From: RGIG4140 sp045614025
GTDB lineage: Bacteria; Pseudomonadota; Alphaproteobacteria; CAAHEQ01; UBA3637
NCBI GenBank assembly: GCA_045614025.1
Contig: JAZLCE010000027.1
Location: 1 to 64,000, forward strand
Direction: 5' to 3'
DNA length: 64,000 bases
Position 1 is the stretch's first letter. Every line of letters begins with the position of its first letter. This document shows, piece after piece, positions 1-9,226 of the stretch. Position numbers and translations under genes: made by a program. The notes beneath the pieces were generated by a model. That model was not told the origin of the DNA, did no database searches, and saw nothing but the letters and a program-made list of their open reading frames with translations.

Positions 1-45
1 ATATTATTTAATTAAAAATAAAAAATATGAATACCTAAAATTGAT

Positions 46-80
46 AAAAAAAGACGCATACCTAAATATGCGCCTTTTTT
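46..80 (-). terminator. Terminator of the argS-lptM-pilin-cytidylyltransferase group
   Basis: A hairpin with CGCATA (55-60) pairing to TATGCG (67-72) is flanked by an A run on the left and a T run on the right, so it can end transcription in either direction. It lies just beyond the stop codon of the leftward cytidylyltransferase gene. Confidence 0.75.
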
Positions 81-108
81 ATTTATTATTTATTATTTAT
101 TATTTATT
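81..108. repeat. Four perfect copies of a 7-bp repeat (ATTTATT)
   Basis: Four head-to-tail copies of ATTTATT occupy these 28 bases. The last copy contains the stop codon (104-106) of the leftward cytidylyltransferase gene. The unit length is not a multiple of three, but copy changes would fall at or after the stop, so little effect on the protein is expected. Confidence 0.85.
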
Positions 109-520
109 TTTTTAAACTTTCACGAATAGCCGTTGTTGAACGAATGGGAAGTAATTCTTTCGGAATTCGATTACTTACAACATATTTAATACCCAAACTT
201 TCAACAAATTCTTTTTTTTCAAGGCTATCTCCATCTTGGTTCACAAAAAAGATATCTGGCTTAATCGCTTTAAGTTCTTCTTCAAAATCAAGTTTACCAC
301 TCCCTTTTGCAATAAAGGCTTTATGAACATATTTAAGAGAAGAAACCATATAAAGTCTTTCTTTTTCATTATAAAGTGTTTCTCTATTTTTTAAAGACTT
401 AATTGTATTATCTGATCCAATTGAAACATGCAAATCTCCATATTGAGCTGCTTCTTCAAAAAAACGAATATGCCCACTATGCAACACATCAAAACAACCA
501 GAAACAAAAACCTTTGTCAC
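104..520 (-). CDS. Cytidylyltransferase-family protein (TagD/RfaE-C-like)
   Basis: This 138-residue protein is a single nucleotidyltransferase domain of the cytidylyltransferase superfamily, which joins CTP or ATP to a phosphorylated sugar or alcohol. The nucleotide-binding HxGH motif is present as HSGH (residues 14-17) after the usual G-x-F-D-x-L-H lead-in. The second signature, RSTTAIR (127-133), lies near the C-terminus. The length fits glycerol-3-phosphate cytidylyltransferases and free-standing RfaE C-terminal domains; the substrate cannot be told from sequence. It is the last gene of a leftward group, 26 nt after a prepilin-like gene, with a terminator just beyond it. Involvement in envelope precursor synthesis is an inference. 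Confidence 0.85.
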   Translation of the reverse strand: MTKVFVSGCFDVLHSGHIRFFEEAAQYGDLHVSIGSDNTIKSLKNRETLYNEKERLYMVSSLKYVHKAFIAKGSGKLDFEEELKAIKPDIFFVNQDGDSLEKKEFVESLGIKYVVSNRIPKELLPIRSTTAIRESLKK

Positions 521-546
521 TTCACAGCCCCCTTTTTCTTTAAAAA

Positions 547-954
547 TTAAAAATGAACTTTCAAAACATTATATTCTTGTTTTTTCCCATTCACAATATT
601 GGTAATTACCTCTTGGGTTACTTGATAATTATATAAATTTTCAATTGTTTTTATAACACCTTCTGTAATATCGTCTGGATTATGATAAATTAAAACAACT
701 TTTTCAACAATTTTAGCATCCATTCGTGCAACACCCTTTGGAACATCCATGCGTTCATATTGCGTTGTTGTATTATGACCTTTTGTTCTGGCAATATTAT
801 AAATATTAATAACCACCTTCATCAAATCATTAGCTTGTTGGCGTTCTTTCATAAAATCAAACCCAACAATTCCCAGCAATGATAATATTGCAAAAATAAC
901 CAATACCGCCAACATTTCAATCATAGAGCGGCCCGTTTCGTTTTTTTTAATCAT
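547..954 (-). CDS. Prepilin-like protein with type IV pilin N-terminus
   Basis: The 135-residue product begins with a short polar leader ending in G8, followed by RSMIEML and about 20 hydrophobic residues. This is the prepilin peptidase cleavage pattern, with Glu at position 5 of the predicted mature protein. The rest (about 100 residues) is not recognised and has no cysteine pair like that of classical pilins. A longer reading frame exists upstream, but the ATG at 954 has AAAGGGGG just before it and gives the normal leader length. It follows an LptM-like lipoprotein gene by 13 nt. No pilus assembly genes are in the window, so it may be an orphan pseudopilin. Its leader resembles that of the gene at 3176-3652. 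Confidence 0.8.
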   Translation of the reverse strand: MIKKNETGRSMIEMLAVLVIFAILSLLGIVGFDFMKERQQANDLMKVVINIYNIARTKGHNTTTQYERMDVPKGVARMDAKIVEKVVLIYHNPDDITEGVIKTIENLYNYQVTQEVITNIVNGKKQEYNVLKVHF

Positions 955-967
955 TTTTCCCCCTTTT

Positions 968-1096
968 TTAATTTTCAGTAACAATATATGGATGTGGATA
1001 AAAAGAATCAGCTGGAGGCGTTGGTTTAGAAACACGCCCACATCCTACCAAACTTAAAACACAAACAAAAATCAAACACAATAAAATGTTTTTCAT
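968..1096 (-). CDS. lptM: Small lipoprotein, LptM (YifL)-like
   Basis: A 42-residue reading frame starts at ATG 1096 with a purine-rich site (GAGGGGAAA) directly upstream. It codes a signal sequence (MKNILLCLIFVCVLSLVGC) ending in a lipobox with Cys19, then a short proline-rich tail CGRVSKPTPPADSFYPHPY. LptM proteins have this build: lipobox, CG, a few residues, then P and YP motifs; in other bacteria LptM helps the LptD/LptE outer-membrane LPS translocon mature. It lies 18 nt downstream of argS on the same strand. The assignment rests on length, lipobox and the CG...PP...YP pattern. It is easily missed because of its size. Confidence 0.75.
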   Translation of the reverse strand: MKNILLCLIFVCVLSLVGCGRVSKPTPPADSFYPHPYIVTEN

Positions 1097-1114
1097 TTTC
1101 CCCTCTTTAATTCA

Positions 1115-2878
1115 TTACATTTTATCTGGCACTTTTAAACCCAACACATCTGCCATTTTAAGAGCAACAGTTAAGGCATATTTTGTAAGAGCTAAACGAG
1201 ATTTTTTCTCTTCATTAGAGGCATCTTTGATTGGGCAATCATGATAGAAAAGATTAAAATCTTGTGCTAACTTAAACAAATAATCACAAATCACATGTGG
1301 CGCATTATTATCATATGCAGTTTGAACACTATCTGGCATTGCATATAAACGCAACAACAATTGGCGTTCTGCTGGAAGAGTGATAACAGGAATATCATCT
1401 TTGTTCAAATCTAAACTAACACCTGATTTTTCAAGCAATGACTTCATTCGAACCATAGCATATAACAAATAAGGCCCTGTTTTTCCTTCCGTGCTTGTTA
1501 ACTTATCTTCATCAAAGATATAATTCTTCATTCTTTCATTCATTAAATCAGCAAATTTAAGCGCAGATACGCCAACGATACGCGAAATTTCTTCTTTTTC
1601 ATCTGCAGTTAAATCACGGCCCATTTCCCCGCTATTCATTTTATCTAATGCTGCTTTTGTTGCCGTGTCAATTAACATTCTCAATGTCATCACGCCACCA
1701 TCTCGCGTTTTAAATGGTTTATTATCTTTACCATTAATTGTTCCAAAGCCAAGATGTTTTACACTTGTTTTTTTAAGCAATCCAATTTTTTCAGCAACAT
1801 TAAAAACCTGTTCAAAGTGAAGGGACTGACGCGCATCAACAACATATAAAATTTCATCAGCATCAAACTCTTCAACACGTTCTTCAATGGTTGCTAAATC
1901 TGTTGCTGCATACATGACTGCGCCTTCTGAATTAATCATAATCATCGGAGGAAGATCATTTCCACTTTGAGAAACACCAGCATCAATAATTTCAGCACCA
2001 TTATCTTTATACAGAATGCCAGAATTTCTTAACCGATCAATCATTTTTAATAATCGATCATGAACATCTTTTTCACCGCGCCATAATTCAAATGAAACAG
2101 CTAATTCATCATACATTTTTTTAATATCTGAAACAGATAAACGAACAAAGCCATTTAAAAGTTCTAATAAACCTTTTTCTTTATTTTGAAGGCGACGAGT
2201 AAAATCTTTTGCTTTTAATAAATACTCTGGATCTTCTTTTGATTTTTTAGAAGCAATTGGATACATTTCTTCTAAATCTTTTCCTGTAAACGGAGTTTCA
2301 ACCGGATATTGCCCTTGATAAGAAGAATCAAAATAAACCAAATTTGGATCACGTTCAGAAAGTTCAGCCATCAAAAGACCCATTGGCAAACCCCAATCCC
2401 CTAAATGAACATCACCAATAACTTCATCACCAGCAAAAGCATGTAATCTTTTTAATGATTCACCAATAATTGCTGGTCTTAAATGCCCAACATGTAACGC
2501 TTTTGCAACATTCGGACCGCCATAATCTAAAACAACTTTTTTTGAAGGAGTTGTTCGTTCATAGCCGGACTTTTCCTGAGATAAAATATCATAAGCAATT
2601 TCAGACAAAGCTGCATTTGAAATCGTCATATTAATAAAACCAGGACCATCAACTGTTACTTTTTCAAAGAATGAATCTTCTTTCAAAAAAGAAACGATCG
2701 ATTCTGCAACACCTCTTGGATTTGTTTTTAACTGTTTAGCAAGAGGTAATGCTCCATTTGATTGATAATCACTGATATCTGGTCGATCAGATAAACGAAC
2801 CAACAATTGAGCTTCAGGATATCCAGCCTTTTCAAATGCGGATTGAACTTTTTGATTAATAATTTGATTTAAATTCAT
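1115..2878 (-). CDS. argS: Arginyl-tRNA synthetase
   Basis: The 587-residue class I aminoacyl-tRNA synthetase charges tRNA-Arg with arginine. The N-terminal Add-1 domain (about residues 1-85) precedes the catalytic domain, whose HIGH motif reads HVGH (129-132). The middle carries the arginine-specific stretch that includes VMYAATDLATIEERV. The C-terminal DALR anticodon-binding domain starts near 460 with GKTGPYLLYAMVRMKSLL. The length is normal. ATG 2878 is preceded by AAGGAAGTTGAA. It heads a leftward group with an LptM-like gene, a prepilin-like gene and a cytidylyltransferase, with a good promoter at 2914-2942. Confidence 0.97.
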   Translation of the reverse strand: MNLNQIINQKVQSAFEKAGYPEAQLLVRLSDRPDISDYQSNGALPLAKQLKTNPRGVAESIVSFLKEDSFFEKVTVDGPGFINMTISNAALSEIAYDILSQEKSGYERTTPSKKVVLDYGGPNVAKALHVGHLRPAIIGESLKRLHAFAGDEVIGDVHLGDWGLPMGLLMAELSERDPNLVYFDSSYQGQYPVETPFTGKDLEEMYPIASKKSKEDPEYLLKAKDFTRRLQNKEKGLLELLNGFVRLSVSDIKKMYDELAVSFELWRGEKDVHDRLLKMIDRLRNSGILYKDNGAEIIDAGVSQSGNDLPPMIMINSEGAVMYAATDLATIEERVEEFDADEILYVVDARQSLHFEQVFNVAEKIGLLKKTSVKHLGFGTINGKDNKPFKTRDGGVMTLRMLIDTATKAALDKMNSGEMGRDLTADEKEEISRIVGVSALKFADLMNERMKNYIFDEDKLTSTEGKTGPYLLYAMVRMKSLLEKSGVSLDLNKDDIPVITLPAERQLLLRLYAMPDSVQTAYDNNAPHVICDYLFKLAQDFNLFYHDCPIKDASNEEKKSRLALTKYALTVALKMADVLGLKVPDKM

Positions 2879-2913
2879 TTCAACTTCCTTAAAAAATATA
2901 ATTTATTTGGCTT

Positions 2914-2942
2914 ATTATACAAAATCTTTTCAAAAAGCGCAA
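2914..2942 (-). promoter_or_regulatory. Promoter for argS
   Basis: On the minus strand TTGCGC (2937-2942) and TATAAT (2914-2919) are separated by exactly 17 nt, about 35 nt ahead of the argS start. The -10 box is the perfect consensus. Confidence 0.75.
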
Positions 2943-2963
2943 GTTTTTAAAAGGAAAGAGATA

Positions 2964-3057
2964 AAAAAAGAAGACGGATAACCCGCCAAATAAAAATGGG
3001 CTGCTTTCTTCCGAACCTGACCCGCTGTTTTTATTTCAAACGTCCATCCGTCTTCCA
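2964..3057 (-). ncRNA. ffs: Signal recognition particle RNA (4.5S-type)
   Basis: Read on the minus strand, the segment contains GGTCAGGTTCGGAAGAAAGC followed by AGCC. This is the universally conserved SRP RNA apical loop: GGAA tetraloop, the asymmetric CAGG/AGCAG internal loop, and the symmetric loop that binds Ffh. The ends pair as a 10-bp helix (GAAGACGGAT 2970-2979 with ATCCGTCTTC 3046-3055), giving one long hairpin of about 86 nt, and U residues follow (2963-2969 complement). Size and structure fit the short bacterial SRP RNA. A strong promoter lies directly upstream. It is upstream of argS on the same strand, which has its own promoter. Confidence 0.95.
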
Positions 3058-3063
3058 GCTAAA

Positions 3064-3092
3064 AATATAATCATTTTTCTTAAATTTTGCAA
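3064..3092 (-). promoter_or_regulatory. Promoter for the SRP RNA
   Basis: Minus-strand TTGCAA (3087-3092) and TATATT (3064-3069) are 17 nt apart. The predicted start falls at about 3057, at the base of the SRP RNA hairpin, leaving almost no leader. Confidence 0.75.
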
Positions 3093-3115
3093 CAAAAAAT
3101 TTATAAAAAAAAGAA

Positions 3116-3144
3116 TTGTTTTTTCCCGAAAAATACATTATAAA
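3116..3144 (+). promoter_or_regulatory. Promoter for the rightward prepilin-like gene
   Basis: TTGTTT (3116-3121) and TATAAA (3139-3144) are 17 nt apart, about 30 nt before the start codon of the gene at 3176. Confidence 0.5.
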
Positions 3145-3175
3145 AAATTATATTTAAAATTTAGGGAGATATTTA

Positions 3176-3652
3176 ATGCATAACGAATCTGGCCGCTCAC
3201 TTGTTGAACTTTTAGTTGTTTTATCAATTATTGGCATCATTTCAATTGCAGGTATTACTGGATACAAATTGGCCATTTATCGTTATACAGCATCTAGGGT
3301 TGTTGATGCAACAAACAAATATTCATTTGTTATTTTTGAAAGATGTCGCTCAATATATGATGCACACTCAACATCTCTTCAATCAGTTGCCAATTGCACA
3401 AAAAACACTCCCGGCATTCCAAAATTTTCAGCTGCAAATATAGGCCGCGCACCTGATTGCATTTTAGAAGATGGTATTCTTTTTAACAGAATTACAAAAG
3501 ACGAAACGTCAGATGCTCACATTATTCATTCTACACTTAAATTTAAAACAAAAGATCATTGTTTAGCTGTTAAGTATATGCAAAACATCAAAGATGGATG
3601 CAGAGAAACAAGCGCTCCATTCACTCTTTCTTTAAAAACAAGAGAAGATTAA
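3176..3652 (+). CDS. Prepilin-like protein with type IV pilin N-terminus
   Basis: The 158-residue protein has a very short leader (MHNESG) followed by RSLVELLVVLSIIGIISIAG. This is a typical prepilin cleavage site after G6, with Glu at mature position 5 and a long hydrophobic helix. The soluble part is unrecognised but has five cysteines, so disulfides in the exported domain are possible. ATG 3176 has GGGAGATATTTA upstream. It converges with thpR, the two stop codons overlapping around 3649-3652. With the gene at 547-954 it makes two orphan prepilins on either side of argS and the SRP RNA. No secretin, ATPase or prepilin peptidase gene is visible. Confidence 0.8.
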   Translation: MHNESGRSLVELLVVLSIIGIISIAGITGYKLAIYRYTASRVVDATNKYSFVIFERCRSIYDAHSTSLQSVANCTKNTPGIPKFSAANIGRAPDCILEDGILFNRITKDETSDAHIIHSTLKFKTKDHCLAVKYMQNIKDGCRETSAPFTLSLKTRED

Positions 3653-4200
3653 ATTAACGCTAGAGGATAAGTTTCTTCAACAGTGTAATATTTCCCTTCA
3701 GCGTTTTCTCTGGCTCTGCTTGCAAATAATGAAAATGAATCTACCAAAAATTCTTTTGAGTGAAAAAGATTATTTTCAGCAATATATTTAAAAAGTTCAT
3801 CAATGCTTGTTCCTCTTAATCGTGCCAAACTAACATGGGGAACAAATTTAAATCGATCCGCCTCACCTGCGCCAGCCTTTTTAACCGCCCAATCAATTTT
3901 TTGTTGCAACTCACCAATAATTTTTGGTTCAGTTACACCCGTCCACACATGATGAGGAATATTTTTTGTTGCAAAATAATTAATTTCTTTAAAGGCCATA
4001 TAAAAGGCGGGAAATCTAATATATCTCAGCTCTTTTAAAACCTCTTCAGCAACAGGCTCTTCAACATTACCAACAAATCTTAAATTAAGGGTTAATTTAT
4101 CCTTTGAATGCCAATCTGCGCCTGGCAATCCCCCTCTTAAAGCATATAATTCTTCTTTAATATTTTCTGGCAAATCTAAACCAACGAATAGACGAATCAT
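3649..4200 (-). CDS. thpR: RNA 2',3'-cyclic phosphodiesterase (ThpR/LigT family), first catalytic motif altered
   Basis: This 183-residue protein matches the 2H phosphoesterase fold of ThpR from its start (MIRLFVGLDLP) through the second motif HVSLARLR in the C-terminal half. Family members use two H-x-T/S motifs to open 2',3'-cyclic phosphates on RNA ends. The second is intact (FVPHVSLARL). At the first, where relatives read HLTLRF, this protein reads TLNLRFVG, so both the His and the Thr are replaced. The gene is otherwise intact, with AAAGGAG before ATG 4200. It could be inactive or have changed chemistry. It converges with the prepilin gene to its left. Confidence 0.85.
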   Translation of the reverse strand: MIRLFVGLDLPENIKEELYALRGGLPGADWHSKDKLTLNLRFVGNVEEPVAEEVLKELRYIRFPAFYMAFKEINYFATKNIPHHVWTGVTEPKIIGELQQKIDWAVKKAGAGEADRFKFVPHVSLARLRGTSIDELFKYIAENNLFHSKEFLVDSFSLFASRARENAEGKYYTVEETYPLALI

Positions 4201-4267
4201 AAAAAAAACTCCTTTGCAAAATTATTTATTTCAGTGTATAATAAAAAAAAACAAAAAGGAAGTGAAA

Positions 4268-4804
4268 ATGACAAAGTTAAATGTAATTGAAATACCAAAC
4301 CCTATTTTATATCAAAAAGCAGAAGAAGTAAAAGAAGTTACACCAGAAATCAAAACCCTTTTAAGCGATATGCTTGAAACAATGTATAAAACAAATGGTG
4401 TTGGTTTGGCAGGCAATCAAGTTGGTGTTTTAAAACGCGTTGTGGTTATTGATTGCGCAGCAAAAGATGAAGAACCAGACCCCATTAAAATGGTGAATCC
4501 AAAAATTATTTTTAAATCCGAGGATATGGTGTGTCACAATGAAGGATGCCTTTCCATTCCAAGGGAATATGCCGATGTCATCCGTCACGAAATCGTAACT
4601 GTTGAATATCTTGATGAAAACGGCGTCAAACAAGAAAGAACGGCGGGCGGACTTTTAGCTATTGCCATTCAACATGAGCTTGATCATTTAGAGGGAATTT
4701 TATTTATTGATCATTTATCTCCACTAAAAAGAAAAATGCTCTTGAAACATTTAGAAAAAAGACGTAAAAGACAAGCTCTTGAATCTCAATTATCAGAAGA
4801 ATAA
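4268..4804 (+). CDS. def: Peptide deformylase
   Basis: The enzyme removes the formyl group from the N-terminal methionine of new proteins. Three family motifs are present in the 178-residue product: GVGLAGNQ (44-51; the usual second Ala is Gly), EGCLS (92-96), whose Cys binds the metal, and HELDH (136-140) with two metal-binding His and the catalytic Glu. A longer frame runs upstream, but ATG 4268 follows AAAGGAAGTGAAA and gives the usual N-terminus. fmt and truA follow, so the formylation and deformylation enzymes are co-transcribed, a common arrangement. Confidence 0.95.
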   Translation: MTKLNVIEIPNPILYQKAEEVKEVTPEIKTLLSDMLETMYKTNGVGLAGNQVGVLKRVVVIDCAAKDEEPDPIKMVNPKIIFKSEDMVCHNEGCLSIPREYADVIRHEIVTVEYLDENGVKQERTAGGLLAIAIQHELDHLEGILFIDHLSPLKRKMLLKHLEKRRKRQALESQLSEE

Positions 4805-4822
4805 TTTTTTGAAAGGACATTT

Positions 4823-5734
4823 ATGAAAGTTGTTTTTATGGGAACCCCTGAGTTCTCCGTGCCAGTATTGGAATCGCTTGTAAAACACCATGAAGTCATT
4901 GCAGTTTACACTCAACCAGCCAGACCTGCTGGTCGTGGGAATAAACTCATTCCATCACCCGTGCAACAAAAAGCTGAAAGTTTTGGAATACCTGTATATA
5001 CCCCAATTTCTTTCAGAAAAGGAACAGCTGCTGAAGAATTTAAAGCATTAAATGCTGATGTTGCTGTCGTTTGCGCTTATGGTCTTATTTTACCAAAACC
5101 AGTTTTGCAAGCACCGAAAAAAGGATGCATCAATATCCATGCCTCTCTCTTACCAAGGTGGAGAGGAGCAGCCCCAATTCAACGCGCCATCGAAGCAGGC
5201 GATAAAGAAACGGGAATCACCATTATGCAAATGGATGAAGGGCTTGATACTGGCGACATGCTTTTAAAGGGCGTTGTTGAAATAACTTCAGAAACAACAG
5301 CTTCCTCATTACATGATGCTCTTTCTCAAACAGGTGCTGAATTAATTATCAAAGCACTTAATGAAAATCCAACGCCTCAAAAACAACCAGAAGAAGGCAT
5401 TACTTATGCCGAAAAAATTCAAAAATCAGAAGCTTATATTGATTGGTTTATGGATGCAGAAAAAATAAAAAATAAAATCATGGCATTCAATCCTTATCCA
5501 GCTGCTCATTTTATCTATAGAGGAGAAAGAATAAAAGTTTTCAATGCAACTGTTGAAAAAACATCATCAAAAGCACCTGCTGGTGAAGTTTTAGACAGTA
5601 ATTTGCTTATCGCTTGTCGCGGGGGGACAGCTTTAAGATTAACTGAATTACAGCGCGAAGGAAAAAGAAAAATGTCTGCAGAAGACTTTTTAAAAGGATT
5701 TGAATTAAAAAAAGGAAAAAACATTGCGGTATAA
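4823..5734 (+). CDS. fmt: Methionyl-tRNA formyltransferase
   Basis: The 303-residue protein formylates Met-tRNA-fMet using 10-formyltetrahydrofolate. The N-terminal formyltransferase domain starts MKVVFMGTPEFSVPVLESL. Its catalytic triad fits N104 and H106 (in NIHASLLPRWRGAAPIQ) and D142 (GLDTGDML). A C-terminal tRNA-binding domain follows from about residue 205. The length is normal. It starts 18 nt after def with GAAAGGACATTT upstream and overlaps the start of truA by 11 nt. Confidence 0.96.
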   Translation: MKVVFMGTPEFSVPVLESLVKHHEVIAVYTQPARPAGRGNKLIPSPVQQKAESFGIPVYTPISFRKGTAAEEFKALNADVAVVCAYGLILPKPVLQAPKKGCINIHASLLPRWRGAAPIQRAIEAGDKETGITIMQMDEGLDTGDMLLKGVVEITSETTASSLHDALSQTGAELIIKALNENPTPQKQPEEGITYAEKIQKSEAYIDWFMDAEKIKNKIMAFNPYPAAHFIYRGERIKVFNATVEKTSSKAPAGEVLDSNLLIACRGGTALRLTELQREGKRKMSAEDFLKGFELKKGKNIAV

Positions 5735-6458
5735 ATTAATCATTGAATATGATGGAACAAATTTTAAAGGATGGCAACGTCAAAAATCTGGGCTTGCCAT
5801 CCAAGAAGTTATTGAAAACGCTTTAAAAACAGCTTTACGCGAAGAGATCACTTTGTTTGGTTCTGGCAGAACTGACACTGGTGTTCATGCTATAGGGCAA
5901 GTTGCGCATTTTGAAACAGAACAAAACCTTAATCTCTTCAAAATAAGAGAATCATTAAATGCGCTTGTTCGCCCACATTTAATTTCAATTCATGATGTTC
6001 AAAAAGTTTCAGATGATTTTCATGCTAGATTTAGCGCAAAAGAACGTTCTTATGTTTATCAAATATTAAATTCTTCTTTTCCACCCGCCCTTCTTAAAAA
6101 TAAAGTTTGGTGGATTCACACACCATTAGATATCAATTCAATGCAAGAAGCGGCCAATCTACTTATCGGAAAACATGATTTTTCAACATTTAGAGCTTCT
6201 GAATGCCAAGCTAAATCTCCAATAAAAACAATTAATTCAATCCATTTTGAGCAAGATGGAAATATCATCAAAATGCATATCAGTGCAAAATCTTTTTTGC
6301 ATCACCAAGTTAGAAATATTATTGGATCACTGGTTCTTGTTGGCCAAGGAAAATGGTCTATAAAAGATTTTGAAATCGCCTTCAAAGGAAAAGACAGAAA
6401 GTTAGGTGGGCCAACAGCCCCGCCTGAAGGCCTTTATTTTGTTTCTGTTAAATATTGA
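5724..6458 (+). CDS. truA: tRNA pseudouridine(38-40) synthase
   Basis: TruA makes pseudouridine at positions 38-40 of the tRNA anticodon arm. The catalytic Asp is D51 in GSGRTDTGVHAIGQV, the family signature, and the N-terminus YKLIIEYDGTNFKGWQRQ is characteristic. Its 244 residues match the family length. The likely start is a TTG at 5724 inside the end of fmt, with an AAAGGAAAAA site upstream; no in-frame ATG lies near enough to keep the conserved N-terminus. The overlap with fmt suggests translational coupling. Confidence 0.95.
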   Translation: MRYKLIIEYDGTNFKGWQRQKSGLAIQEVIENALKTALREEITLFGSGRTDTGVHAIGQVAHFETEQNLNLFKIRESLNALVRPHLISIHDVQKVSDDFHARFSAKERSYVYQILNSSFPPALLKNKVWWIHTPLDINSMQEAANLLIGKHDFSTFRASECQAKSPIKTINSIHFEQDGNIIKMHISAKSFLHHQVRNIIGSLVLVGQGKWSIKDFEIAFKGKDRKLGGPTAPPEGLYFVSVKY

Positions 6459-6487
6459 TTTTTTCTTCTTAAACCAAATAAATTATA

Positions 6488-6516
6488 TTGATTTTAAGAG
6501 ATAATCTTCATATATT
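6488..6516 (+). promoter_or_regulatory. Promoter for the batA-batBC-batD operon
   Basis: TTGATT (6488-6493) and TATATT (6511-6516) are spaced by 17 nt. The -10 box ends only 7 nt before the batA ATG at 6524 and no ribosome-binding sequence precedes that ATG, so the transcript may be leaderless. Confidence 0.5.
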
Positions 6517-6523
6517 ATAAATT

Positions 6524-7500
6524 ATGAATATATTTATTTGGCCACTTTCTTTTTTGTTTATCTTGCTGCCTTTTGCGGTTTATTTTTTATTGCCTGCAAA
6601 ACAAAAAAAACAACATACATCTGCACTTAAAATTCCTTTTTTTAAGCAATTAGTTGCATTAAAAAAAACAAAAACTTCATCTCTTAAAAAAGAAAAATTC
6701 AGAAGCATTTTTTTGATTATTGCTTGGATTTTTTTTGTTATAGCAGCTGCTCGCCCTGTTTGGTTTTTAAACCATAAAACACTTCCTCTTGAAACAAGAA
6801 ACATCATTCTTTCACTTGATGTTTCTGGCTCTATGCAAGAAATGGATTTTACTATAAACAATCAAAAAGTCGATCGTTTAAGTGCCGTTAAAGAAGTTGT
6901 GGATAACTTTTTAACAAAAAGAGTTGATGATAATATTGCTCTTGTTTTATTCGCTGATGAAGCCTATACATATGCACCTCTTTCCTATGATAAAAAAACA
7001 TTAAAATCATTATTGCAAGAAATCAATCATGGTATTGCAGGTAATAAAACTGCCATGGGTGATGGATTAGCGCTTGCTATTGAAAACGCAATTAAAGTGC
7101 CAGCCAAAAGTCAAATTGTGATTTTACTTTCTGATGGAGAAGCCACTCCTGGGCTTGTTGGTTTGAATGAAGCCATCCAATTAGCAAAAGAAAAAAATGT
7201 AAAAGTTTATACAATTGGAATTGGGAATCATGAAAATTATCAACAAGTTTTTGGCATGAAAGTTCCTATGCCAAGTTCATTAGATGAACAAACGCTTCAA
7301 TTTATTGCAAAAGAAACTGGTGGAGAATATTTTTTAGCTCAAAACACGGATACTCTTGAAAAAATTTATCAAAAAATTGATGCATTGGAAAAAAATGAAT
7401 CAGCACAAAAACAAGTAAAACCCAAAAAAGAACTCTTTTTTATTCCATTAACGCTCGCAATGATCTTTCTTTTTTTGGCTCTTTTAAAACGGAGGTCTGA

Positions 7501-7504
<4 letters not shown>
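6524..7504 (+). CDS. batA: BatA-like von Willebrand factor A membrane protein
   Basis: This 326-residue membrane protein has two N-terminal membrane segments (about 4-23 and 60-80), a VWA domain and a C-terminal membrane segment (about 304-322). The metal-dependent adhesion site DxSxS is intact as DVSGS (99-103). This is the layout of BatA of the Bat (aerotolerance) operons, where MoxR ATPases and VWA proteins are thought to assist maturation or stress tolerance of envelope complexes. batBC begins within its stop codon (4-nt overlap) and batD follows. The rest of the usual Bat set (moxR, DUF58, DUF4381) lies 7 kb away. Confidence 0.88.
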
Positions 7505-9225
<1,721 letters not shown>

Positions 9226-9226
9226 C

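Noticed and set aside
955..1041. Longer N-terminus for the prepilin-like protein, starting at 1041
   Set aside because: That part overlaps the LptM-like gene in another frame and would put 29 extra residues before a normal-length prepilin leader.
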